Origin: Taxillus chinensis
Lineage: Eukaryota > Streptophyta > Magnoliopsida > Santalales > Loranthaceae
Reading direction: 5' to 3'
Assembly (NCBI GenBank): GCA_023512835.1
Contig: CM042086.1
Coordinates: forward strand, 10,665,559-10,729,558
DNA length: 64,000 bases
Both the position numbers and the translations under genes were made by a program. Positions within the stretch are counted from its first letter, which is position 1, and every line of letters begins with the position of its first letter. Under the pieces are notes generated by a model. It searched no databases, was not told where the DNA came from, and worked only from the letters and a program-made list of their open reading frames with translations. Below, in pieces: positions 11,507 to 24,600 of this stretch.

Positions 11507-14500
11507 ATGGCGAAGAAGTTCGTGAGAGAGAACGTGCCTCTCTCCAGATTCGGAGTGTTGGTGGCGCAACTGGAGTCCATTGTCGCCTCCGCGGCTCAAC
11601 AGCCTCCCGACGCTGTCCTCTGCTTTGATCTCCTCTCCGATCTCCTCTCCGCAATCGATGAAGAACCCAAGGTCTCTTCCTCATTGCCCCAAAATCAATG
11701 ATGTTTGGCAACATACACATTCTTAAAACCGCTTCTGCTAATTTCAGTAATATGTTGCATTTCGAATGATTACTGGTTCTTATTGGTTTTCATTATTTCG
11801 ATGATCGTCGTTTGTAATTTACATGCTTTGCATGGTTCAGCTGTTTCCACCAACATTGTCGTTTATAGGCTTGATTTAGATCTGTGATAGAAACATGATT
11901 GGGCTTATGGTTGAAGATACGATGTGAAAATTTTGTAATCACTTGATTTTAGGAATCCATACTATTGTGGCAAAGGAAATGCGAGGACGCGCTATATTCT
12001 CTCCTGACTCTAGGGGCGCATCGGCCTGTTCGCCATTTGGCATCTTTAGCAATGGCAAGGATTATCTCCAAGGGAGATACCATTTCAATATATTCTAGAG
12101 CTAGCAGCCTTCAAGGATTTCTATCCGATGGCAAGAGGAGTGAGCCACTGCGATTCACAGGTTTGTTGAAATCATTGCATATTGGTTTAATACCTTTGGT
12201 CTAATGTAGAACTGTGGTTGGTTCCTCTGTTTTACCAGACATCACTAATAGCTGGTGGGGGAGCAAGTCCTTTCTGTCAATTGATGAGTTGGGACACTAA
12301 TACATACCCTATCATACTGTTACATCAAGACCCTCACTCATATATGATCGATCAAGTCCGTGTAGTATTCATATCATATATAACACCATGTCCATAAGTA
12401 ACATTATATAACAAGAGTTATGCTTAAGGTGTAACCATTGGCTCTTTTTATGCTTAAGGTGTAACCATTTGGCATTCTTTGGAGTATTTGGCGGGAGAGG
12501 AATGCGCGGGTGTTTGATGATCGGGAAAGGCCCCTTGCTGAGATTTTTTTGTGTTTTTTTTTTCGTTATTTGGGAGATTGGTTGTATGCGTCGGGCGGGT
12601 TGCATTTTTCTTCCGTTTGAGATGTTGTCAATGCGTGCTCCTTTTGATTGGATTGCGGTCTTCACTTTGTAAATTTGTTTTTTCACGCACTTATTGTGTG
12701 TGATTTATTATTAATCAATAAATTATTTTTACTTATAAAAAAAAGAATATATCAAAGAACCCTATTGTATTTGCTTGTGGACTTTTGACTCTACACACAA
12801 GTGATTAGCGTTCATCTCCCTTTAATGGACATCTAGCTTATTTTCATGTGTTTGCATTGGGGAATCTCTTTCCCCCCGCCTCACTGAAAATAATTATTTC
12901 AATGCACTCATTTAGTTTGAACCGTTTGGTGACATCGCCGAGACTTTGTAACTTTTTCCTGGGGTAATAATGCCTTCAATTAATATTGGTAAGCATTTGA
13001 ACTTTAAGGGTTGGATTGGTGGCAAGTGGGAATGTGAAAATTAGTTGAAATACAAATGTGACTGCCAAATCAAGAGAAGGGTTAAATTGAAAGCATGTCT
13101 TCCTGTGTAGTGGGTTTTCCTGTTATGTTATGTCATCATTACGCTGTGCATGTAAGCATTAAATGTCTTATATTTTTTCCCTGAATAATTTTGTAGGGGC
13201 TGCCCAATGCTTAGGGGAGTTGTATCGCAGTTTTGGGAGAAGGATTACTTCTGGCTTACTCGAAACGACAATTATTGCATCAAAACTAATGAAATTCCCT
13301 GAGGTAGTTACACAAACATTGTTATAGTTAAGTAATCTCACCTGATGTGTTTGTACATGCATGTGTGTATTTATGCTTGTGTGTGAATTTAATAATTTTT
13401 CTATGAAACTTAATGAATTAGAGAAACTAAAAGTAGCAATACTTAAAAATGAGAACATGGGATTTCTGAACCACTTATGTTTAATTGAATTAGACAAGAC
13501 GTGCTTTCAGTAGGTAACTGTCTTGGTGGATTTTTTTTTTATTGCTTCAGTGAGAAGTTGTTAGGTTCTTTAATGCAATGATATGTAAATAGGCCCTGCA
13601 CTTGTTCATTCCGCCATTCCATTATAGAAATTTTGTAGCTGTATTCAGGCTGAAAGATGTAAACTTTTGAATTTGGATGCCTGTATATGGGATCAATTGT
13701 ACCTGGCATGGATGGGTTAGCCTTTAAATGAACAGTCATTCACTGCTTCACTAAAATAGATTTTTCTAATAGTTTCTTTTTTAAATAAATATATATTTTT
13801 ATAAAAAATTTATGCTTGGTCAACTCTGCTATCTTGTTTTTTTTTCCTTACTGCTGCCTGCAAAGAAGATTATGTTGCTTATAGCAAGGCTTGGTAGTAT
13901 CAGCTGGCATGAAAAAGGGAGGTGTGAGTGTGAGTTGCTGTCCAACCTTGGCATTGGAGTTGTTATGCAATCCAGAGCTGTAAAGGAGGGGATGCTGCAT
14001 GACATTAGTGGAAGTGTCTGACATGGTGATGAATCTGAAGAGAAAACAAGAGATTTTAGAAGATGGATTTGTCGAAAAAGAAAAGAAATAAAAGACCGAT
14101 ACAAATAAGAAAACATTCTTATTCCTATTAATTTACATGAACAATATATGATTAGGTATATATACAGAGGGATGAAACTATATTAGGATATTAATAATAA
14201 TATCCCACTAATCACTCCAATCTCACTAATTTCTCTAATTCCAAAATTGCTTCTAATTACAGTAACACTCCCCCTCAAGTTGGAGTATAGATATTAATCA
14301 AGCCCAACTTGTTACAAAGATAAGCAACTCGAACTCTATTTAGAGCTTTGGTGAATATATCGCCTAATTGAAAAATAAGCAAAGACAAAAATGAAATAAG
14401 CAAGGGTCATATGGCCCTCTAGACTGAGGTCATCATGCTGATTATCTTGTCTGCATCTTTCCTTTGTTTTTAACCCTTATTTGTAGTGGAAATCAAGCCC

Positions 14501-15675
14501 GAAGTTACATGATTTGGAACCCTTAGACCATACACAGGTGGGATCTATAATGAAAAATATCCTCATAAATAAAATAACACCTAGCATAAATAAAATAAAA
14601 TAACTCAGATAAACAAAGCAAATAAAGCAAAGTTATCCATGACAATGTTGTCTTGTGGACCAATCCCTTTCACATTTATTGCAAGTGAACAAATTTTGTG
14701 CCTTATAAATATTGGCTTTTGCAGACTTAAATTGTTGGGTAATGGAGATCTCATTTATTATGGATGTGTCTACAACTTTACATGGATATCATATTGGAAA
14801 TGGGTGAATGTAGTATAGAAATAGAGCTATGATTCTGGTTTATAATATGCAGTCTCAGCAGGCCCCTGTTGACTGCAATTTTGTTTTGTTCTGTTGTGTT
14901 TTTTCATTTCATTTCTTGATGCTTATATATCTAGTTGTTATTGATTTTAGGTATTTGTGAGACAAGAAGCTTTACGCATGCTTGAGAGTGCTTTGGAAGG
15001 TTCTGGTGGTACTGCTGCTTTTACAGCATATAGTGAGGCTTTTCGATTGATCATGCGATCTGCTGTTGGGGATAAATCATTTATTGTCCGAATAGCTGCT
15101 GCAAGATGTCTAAAGGCATTTGCGAATATTGGTGGACCAGGTTTAGGAGTAGGAGAATTAGAAAACTCAGCCAATTGTTGTGTCAAGGCAGGTTTTCCGG
15201 TTTGTTGATGTTTTAAATTCTTTTGTTTACAGATAAAAGATTTTATTAGAAAAACAAGTACTTTGGATCAAAGTACAAATGCTCTAAACAAACAAACAAA
15301 AACAACCGGCTCTGAATGAGCAACCAGCTAATGTGAATTCTTATCATAGCTTATTAATATTCTATATGTGAAATGCAGTGTTAGGTTATGTTTTTCCGGT
15401 GTCATAATGAATTCTCATTTTTTAGGCTCTAGAAGATCCTGTTTCTTCTGTTAGGGATGCATTTGCTGAAGCGTTAGGCATGCTGATAGCTCTTGGAATG
15501 AATCCCGAGGCACAGGTTCATCCTTAAATTTCTTGTGCAATTTTCCTCCATCTTTGGTGCAATATATGTATTATAACGTCTTACTAGGTGCAACCAAGGG
15601 TAAAAGGTCATATTGCAATGGCAAAGAAACTTGAAGGTGGATTACAAAGGCATTTATCATCTCCTTTCATGAAAG
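11507..15675 (+). CDS. SWEETIE: SWEETIE exons 1-6 (residues 1-298)
   Basis: Exons: 11507-11671, 11953-12160, 13197-13303, 14951-15187, 15426-15515, 15588-15675. They encode the N terminus ([16 protein letters not shown]...) and the first HEAT repeats, including '[14 protein letters not shown]', '[14 protein letters not shown]', '[15 protein letters not shown]' and '[20 protein letters not shown]', all conserved in the family. Exon 4 ends AAG|GCAGGT, a GC donor: no in-frame GT is available and the next exon ([13 protein letters not shown]) joins in phase 0. The other donors in this block are GT. Confidence 0.93.
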
Positions 15676-18600
15676 GTATTCATTTTAAAAGTTATTATTA
15701 TTTTTAATATCATATTTAAATGGGAATTTAGGGCTTTGTAACTTTGAATTAATTTATTTTACACTGCCTTGAAACACTAGAAAATAATTATTATGATGGG
15801 AGATAGAGATGGAGAGGGAAGGTGACATGATAGTCTGCAAAAAAAGAAGAAGAGTGAGAGAGTAACAGAAAGTAACTGGTTTCTCGATTGTGCTGGAAAT
15901 GACAAACATGATTCCCTAAAAAGACTAGTATTCCCTTAAAAGGTTCCTAGTAAAGCAATATAACCACTTTTTGTCATAACAATTGCATGGTGATTTATTG
16001 ATTCTTAAAGTTATACTAACAATAACATCTCTCATTCACTCTCCAATCAATGGGTCAAACCAAACTTCCATCTGTGGTGCATTTTAGAGTGGTATGTAGG
16101 ATTTAACGTTTAGAATGGTTAAAGATAGAAAGTTGGATATATATTAGCTATGTTGGTTTAGGATTAGCCTAGGGCTCTTAAGTGGGTCTTTGTTGGTTAT
16201 TTTGTAACTCAAAAAAGCTACAAATGCTATCATTCACCTACTAGAACAAAGTTTGTCTTTATTTCCTATCCATGGCTTTGTCTTCTTGGATTGAGTAAAT
16301 TCAACGGAACTTCCTTTAGGGGACTATGGAGGAAGTATGTAAGATTCATTTGCTTAATTGGGATTTGGTTTGCAAATTCTTGTCTCCTTGAGGCCTCATT
16401 ATTAAAAAGATTCAGAGGGTCAGTAAAGCTCTTGTTCGGAAGTGGTTGTGGTGGTTTGGGTTATCTTGGCAAAGTATGGTGCCTTTGTTGGCGGGTGGGT
16501 TTCTAAAGCCTTGAGAAGGCCTCATGGTGTGAGTTTATGCAAGTATATTTGTTTCGGATGTGGTTCATTCTCCAATTTGGTGGTTTTTGAACTGGGGATG
16601 GTTCTTCCATTCGTTTTTGTTTTTAGGATGATGTGCATTAAAATTTCCTTGAAGTTGGCTTACCCAAAGTTACATTGCTGATGTTCTAGTGGCTGATTTC
16701 CTTACGCTTGAGGTTCGTTTGTGTAGTGGGAGAGGTGTTTTTTTCTTGGCCAGCTCAGGATTGAGAGCTAGCTAAAAGTCTTTTTTTTTTTTTTGTTCTT
16801 TGAATTATTGTATTTTATTAAGCCCACTAGTTCTATTTCAGATAAGATGTCTTAGGGTCCTAATTGCTTTAAAGCTTTCAAGTTAAGTCTTATTATTCTC
16901 AGCTTACCCTTGGCGTAATATTTGGAAAGTTGCGGTAGTGTGGATTGATTGTTGTTGGTTGGTGTTATATGTGTAAAGCGGCTGTGGATCATGTTCTTCT
17001 TCATTGTCCTTTTGCTCGATTGCTTTGGGATTTGGGTTTAGGATTGTTTGGGTTCCATTAGGTGATGATGCAGAGCCTCTCAACTCTTTTTTCCTACTAT
17101 TATGGGAGTATGGGTTAGCTTTCTTTGATTGGGCGTACTATTTGTTATTGTATTATTTGGTGTCTTTGTCACGGGAGGAATGCGAGACTTTTCGAGAATT
17201 GCGAGATGAGTGTAGGGGAGTTGAAAATTCTTTTATTTCATTCTCTAAGGGATTGGTTGTCCGTTATGGGTTGTTTTTGCTTTTCCTGCATTTTTGATGC
17301 ATTCTTTTTGTGAGTTGGTTGTTTTTCTTTGTTGTTGTTCTTTTTCAGTTGGTTATTCTCTATTCCTTTGTGTACTTCTTGTGTACTTGATTTTTTTTTT
17401 CAATAAAAATCCTACTGATTAAAAAAAAAAAGCTACACCGAAAGATAAGGAGTCTTCTCTGGGCATACCTTCACTTGAATTGTCTCCATCCAAATCTAAG
17501 TGAACTAAATTCACTCCACAATCTCCATTTGAATTATCTCAAAATTCTCCACCATGAAGAGAAGTAGGAAGAGGATACAAGGATTTTTGATCACTTCTAG
17601 TTTGATAAGGTGTACTAAAGGATAACAGATACCATTCCAATACCGTTGACAAGATCAATCAATCAATTCAACGCTTTGTAATGAGGTAGCAATATGTGAA
17701 TCACTTGCTCCTATATCTTAAACCGAGCCTTCTACCATTGATGGTGATTTACCCATAGCAGTGCAGAAAGCAACCGAGAGTGCACCAAAAGACCCTTATA
17801 TCCAATGTCCCACTTTGTATCTTTTCAGAAATTCTCACCAAGTTACATGAGCATCCTCTCAACCTTGAATTCAATTCCAATTTTCAAATCTCGATCAGAA
17901 GCATTATTAAAGGAAGAATGGAGGTCTGTTATGAAAGCTGAAATGGATGCACTATAGAAGAATGGAACCTGGGAGCTGGTTGAGTCACCGAGAGGAAATA
18001 ATACAATGGGGTTTAAATGGGTGTTTGCCTTAAAAAGTTAAAGGCAAACAGGTCTCTAGAGCGATACAAAGCGAGACTTGTTGTAAAATTCTATAATCAA
18101 ACATACGGTGTGGATTATCAAGAGAATTTTGCCATGGTAGCAAGGACGAATACAATAAAGATTCTAATATCCTTTGCTGCCACAACAATATGATGTGAAG
18201 AATGTTTTTTTTTAATGGGATCTTGAGGAGGAAATATTACATGAGTATGCCACAAGGATTTAGTGGAAGTGAGGAAACAAAGTTTGCTGGCTAAAGAAGG
18301 CGTTGTATGGCTTAAAAGAATCCCACGTCCATGGTTTGGTAAGTTTACAAAAGTGATGTTTGCCGGTGGACTATACTCCTTTCATTAAGCATTTAATTGC
18401 AAGACGAGTTACAACCCTCATTGTATATGTAAATGGTATAATTGTGACAGGAAATGATGAGAATGAGAATAATGTTGAAAAACAAGCTAGTTGTGGAGTT
18501 CAAGATAAAAAACTTGTTTGATGACCGGGAATGGTCTGTTTCCGAATTCTCTATTATTTTTTTTTGTTCTTTGGGGGACTGGTTGTATGCTTTGGGTTAG

Positions 18601-21600
18601 GTCTGTTTTTTCTTTCATGTGAGATGTTATAAATGATTGTTGCTTTTGAGCTGGTTGTTGTCATTTTGCTCTTCGTGCACATCTTGTGTGCGCTCTTTTC
18701 TCAATAAAATTTATTTTATAAAAAAAATAAAAAATTGAAAAGTTTGAAATATTTTCTTGGGATTAAAGTAGCTCGATCTAAGGAAGGAATTTTTATTTCC
18801 CAATAAAAGCCTGTCACTGACCTTCTCAAGGAAACTGGTATGATGGCCTGTAAACCAATTGGAGCTTTGATTGAGCAGAATCATAGATTAGGGGAGGCAC
18901 TTGGAAGTAATGTTGTGGACAAAGAGGCGTATCAGAGGCTGGTGGGAAAACTAATCTTTCTCTCACACACTTGTCTAGATATAACGTCAATGTTATTAGC
19001 CAGTTCATGCATGGACTCAAAGCAGTTCACTTACAAGTTGCCTACTGTGTTTTGCACTACTTGAAAGCTCATCCTGGAAGGGCTTATTGTTTACAAGGAA
19101 CGAAGAGATTAATTTAGCAGTCTACACTGATGCAGATTTTGTTGGGTCACCAATGGATCAAAGATCAATCATGGGGTATTGTACTTTTCTAGGAGAAAAT
19201 TTGATATCCTGGTGGAGTAAAAAACAGTTTCCTAGCACGATCATGCGCAGAAGCTGGGTTTAGAGCAATGACACATGGGATATGTGAATTGTTATAGGTA
19301 AAGATTATTTTGAAAGACTTGAAAATAGTGAGGAATGGCTCTATGATAATAAATCTAATGTGTAGTTCATAATCCCAGTGCAACATGATCAAACAAAGCA
19401 TATAGAGATAGACAAGCATTTCATTAAAGAGAAATTGGTTGAGTGGCCTAGTTTGCAAACTATATGTTCACACTGGACATTAGTTGGCATATATCTTAAC
19501 AAAGAGTCTTAGCAGCAGTTCTTTTCATGACATCATTAAGAAGCTAGGAATGAAGGATCTCTATTCATCGGCTTGAGGGGAGTGTAGAATTACATTGTCT
19601 GCTGTCCAGTTGTCTGTCTGCATTTAATTCGTGATGGATGTCAGTAATTAGTTGGAGCTAGCTGTCTGTATCCCAGATGTAGATCTGCCGGATGTTTATT
19701 ACTGTGTAGCTGTAATTATTTATAGCTGTAATTATTGATTTCCTAACCTAAGTGATTCTGTCCCAAGCTGACGTAGTATATACTGTACAGAAAAAATAGT
19801 GGAATGTAAGAAACATATTTCAATAATTCTTCACCATGGTTAAAACTTTTTGTAGTGACAATGCCACAAACCGGGGTAAGACTCTACCTTGTTTAAATTA
19901 TGTAAGACCATGAGACTTTTGCATCCCCTGTCAGGCTCTACACAAACCGGGGTGGCTTAGCTATAACTCAGTGGAAAAATGAGATGAGATCCTTGTCCTC
20001 TCCCTGTTGACAAAAAATATTGTTGGTTGCAAGTGGGTCTTAACGATCATGGTTCAGCCTAATGGATCACTACACCGCCTCAAAGCCCGCTTCATTGCAA
20101 AACATTGATTATAATGAGAGATTTTCTCCCACTGCTTAGATGATATCTGTTTGTGTTTGCATGTCTCTAGTTTCTGTTCACAGCTGGCTGCTGCCTTAAT
20201 TAGACATCGTGAATGCATTTCTCAATGACATCCTTGATGAGAGGTTTATATAACTCAGCCACGGATTCATAGTTTAAAAAGAGGTTTCTAAAGTCTGCTG
20301 TTTGTGGAAGTTTATATGGTCTGAAACAATCTCTCCTTGCTTGGTTTGAGTCTCTCCGAAGCACTTGCACAGTTTTACATGACCAGGAGTCCTAATGATC
20401 ACTTAGTCTTTTATAGACACTTGAATGGAGAAAATCATCATTCTAATTGCATATGTCGATGATGTTGAAGGGATTTCGACATTGAAGAGTTTTTTGAGTG
20501 AGCAATTCTAGTTGGTAAACTCAAGTACTGTCTTAGCAAATCCATTGACTCACCGATGATATCTGAGACTGAGCTCATACTTGATAATGAAGCTCCTACA
20601 TATCTTGAGAGATATCGAAGATTGGTCGAGAATTATCTGATGGTTATTTTATCAGACATTGCTTATCCAATAAATATAGTGGGCCAATTCATGTTAGGCA
20701 CCCACATTGCACATTGGGATGTAACTATTCAAATCTTAGATACTTCGGAACTCTAGGTAAAGGACTCATATTTCGATCAGGGACATAATTAGGTCTTTCA
20801 TGAGTGGACCAAGTGTGTTTAGGTGGATTGTCATTTGATTCGAAATCTTATCATAGAAACACTCTTGTCTCTCATGTATTAAACTCATTCACGATCTTTA
20901 ACTTGGTGACATTTTTTTTATAAGTAAGAAGAATTTATTATATACAAATCGCATATAAGAAGGGCGCGAAGAAATGAAATTACAATGCTAAGACAGTAAC
21001 CCGATCGAAAGGAATAATCATTGACAACATTTCAAAGGGAGGAAAAATGAAATCCGCCCGAAGTATACAACCAATCACCTAAATAACGAAAAAATACAAT
21101 AGAGTTCCGCAGCGGGCCTCTCCCGATCATCAAACACACACACCGTTCCTCTCTCGCCAAAGACTCCAAAGAATGTAATGAGGGATAGCCCGCCACACCG
21201 TCGAATGCCGCTCTACACCTCCTAGCCAACAAGAAAACAACGCGCAAAGAGACGAAGGCATCACGCACGAGATGCCAAATAGGTCCAAAACCATGTTCCA
21301 CAATCCCCTGACATAAGGGCAATGAAGGAAAAGATAATCGACATGCTCAGACGAAGCTTTGCACATGTAATACCGACTAACTAGAATAAAACCCTGACGC
21401 CGCAAATGATCAGTAGTCAAAATCTTCTCCAAGATAGCAGTCCAAGCAAAGAAGGCTACTCGAAATGGCACCCGCACCTTCCAAATGCTCCTCCAAGGAA
21501 AATGCTCAGTTCGGGCAGGCGTGAGCAGTGAGTAATAACTCCGAACAAGGTACCTGTGCTCTTGATTGGGGCGCCAACACAACCTATCTGCAGTAAGACG

Positions 21601-24600
21601 TGCTAGAGCAATTGAGTACAAGATATCAAAAAAAAGAGGAAAAGACTTCTAACTCTCAATCTTGCGTAGCGCCCAAAAATAACATTTCCCATTACTTGTG
21701 AGTGCCCTGAAGATAATGAATATCCGCCACAAGAGCCTCAGGAGAGTGCGTAAGCCGAAATAGCTTGGAATACATAAGCTTAAGGGGAGCCTCACCGCAC
21801 CACGCATTGTGCTAGAAACGGATAGAAGCACCATCTCCCAAATCGAACACCACAAACCGAGAGAAAGAGATCTACTCCTGACAGATGAATTTCCACGACC
21901 CCGTTCTATGAGAACCATGAGGCAGCAGCCCCCACCCGCGACCCCATACATGGTGACATTCTAATCATGTCTCTTAATAAAACATCAATTAATACTATAT
22001 GTAACAAGCCGGACATGTTGGACATATACAATCCAACTTGAGGAGTGTTAAACATAAAAAGTCAGATGTATATTAGCTGTGTGAATAGATGTAGTTATTA
22101 CTTTCCTAAACCAACACCTGTCTTTTGTGATATATGTATTAGATACTGACTCGAATAATTTTCAGAAATAATAATTTGTTCGATATAGTTTCAAGAATTG
22201 TCAAGCTTTGCAAATAAAATTTATGATCAACCAATGGATGATACCATCACTTCATCACAGTATTATGCTAGTGGATAATGAGCTAAAAAATAAAGCATCT
22301 AACCTGTTTTTGTTTTATTTGGTTGTTTGTTGAGGTAATTAGATGAATAATTTTAATGAAGAAATATAGTTCCAGTGAAAAATGATAGGTTAGTGATATA
22401 GTGGGACTGCAAGTACTGTTAAGTGAATCAGGTAATGGAATTGGTCAAGTGGTGGTTGGTAAAGCAAATGATTTGTATTGCCTTTTCAAATTATTGTGCT
22501 AAGCTTGCATTGTATCTGTTACCTTCACAAGTTTTAAAGGTGTTAATAGCCTTTTGATAAAAAAAAGAGAGTTTGTAATCTGTACTTGTTGATAAAAAAA
22601 GAAGTTTGTAGTTGAAAATACAAATACAAGAGAAATTGTATTTATCAAAAACAAAAAAATACAAGAGAAATTGTATCTCAATGTTTATACACCTTATCAT
22701 GGGTACACAGAAGATAAATGTTCATATTGTCCAACCTTTCCCCCCTGAATTTTTAAATTGCAGCCAATGGAGCACGGGCAAAAGATGTGCGCATTGGATT
22801 AACCTTTTCATGGGTATTCTTTTTACAGGTGAACATTTTTTCTGTTTCATTTCTTCTTGCGGTTACAATGCCATTGAAAAGTTGAATCTTGCATATATCA
22901 ATATAAAGGAAGTGCGACTATAACAAAAATCATATAAAGTGTGACTATATATTTAATACATTGGGAAAACACATCATCGATAGTTCACATAGTTTCAGTT
23001 GAAGACCTAAGCCTTGTACAGTGTGTGTAGGAGTTTAAATTGTACAATCCCCTAGCCAGAGGCATATACGCCCACATGGGGTCTTTCCCTCGCAGTTTTG
23101 CATGTCTAGTTTGTCACTTCATGAGTAAAGTTATGACGAGCACTGTGACAAACCACAAAACAGTATAAACGCATGCCTTGGGGGGGGGGGGGGGGGGTAT
23201 TAATATTATGAAAAAAATAATTTTTTTTGTCTATAATGTTTAAGTTGATTATTTGCACCTAATCTGAAAGGCTTGTATGTTTTCACGTTTTTTACTTGAT
23301 TCATAAAATGTAATGGATTTATTTAAATTAGTGAAATGCTATTTATGGTTAATTATTTTTTTAATAATCTACCTCGAATGAATTTGTTTGCCTAATTTGG
23401 AAGTGCTTTAGTAGTAGGAGTTTATGACTTTTTTGAGGACTCATATTCCCGCTCTATTACTGTGCAGTAGCAAGATTTTGTGGTTTGGAAATGAACAAAA
23501 AATGAGAGTTTTACCGTTAAAAGTTGCTTATAGTTAGTTTCAGGGTGAAAAAAAGAATTGTTGGACTCACATTTAGCATACCAATGTTCCCAACATGGGC
23601 TTTCTCGGTTGAGAGGCAGCTTGGGGTAGGATTCTTACTCTTGACCAGGTTCCAATGTGAGGTATCTGGTGTTAAGTAGATGTTCGCTTTGCAAATGTGT
23701 AGGGGAACATATTATCTTCTTTTACATTGCCCATGGCCTGGTCAACTTTGGACCTTTGTTTTCGTTGCTCTTGGCCTTGAATGGTTTCCGCGAGAATAGT
23801 GGGTTAGGAGGTTAAGGCATGCAATGGGTTCGGCAAGATTACACAAGCATGCACTCACAGATTTTAATTTCTGGCTTCTTATACTTTCTAACTTTTACCA
23901 CCTTCTTGCTCGTTAGTAAAAAAAAGTAATATGTATTGAAGTTCGTAACTTGATTCTTAAATTGTGATGGCGTTGTTTAAATTTGTGTAATGTTGTTGAT
24001 GGTTAATTGTTTTTTATTCATTAATAATATAGTTTAAAAGAATTTATTCACTTAATTTGAATGTGCTTTTGGTTTGATTTTTTCTGCCATCAAAATAATA
24101 ATAATAATTCATTGTGACTGTGTTAAAGTTCATGGTTATAGCTGCCTAAGCCTTGGCTGAAACTCTGTCTGCAGCACTAATTTATGGGGCAATTAACGGA
24201 TTTGTTTGGCTATATATTTGAATCCACTAGATTTTCTGATTTGGTTCTGTTCTCCCTAGAAATCATTTTAATTTACTAATGATTTTATAATTTCTCAACA
24301 ACTGTGTTTTACAGGCCATTCGGATGAAGTATCTTCATCCAGATAGTGATCTTCAAAACTTTGCCACACAGGTTATGGACATGCTGCGATTTGATGGTGC
24401 TGATGATGCTCAGGCACTGGTACTTTCTCAAACACATCAAGTGGTTGAACTAGGCTTCGTCACTTTTAATCAGTGATGTACTTGTTTAGCTGTTGTTTTA
24501 TATCTGCATTTTCCTGTTTAGGTGGAAAGGAAAGTGAAACGGAAAGCATTAAAAAATACATTCCAGTTTAATTTTTGTTGCTCCAAATTTTGTGATTCTC

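Noticed and set aside
11349..11720. Long minus-strand open frame over SWEETIE exon 1
   Set aside because: Antisense shadow of a GC-rich real exon; arginine-rich text without family resemblance.
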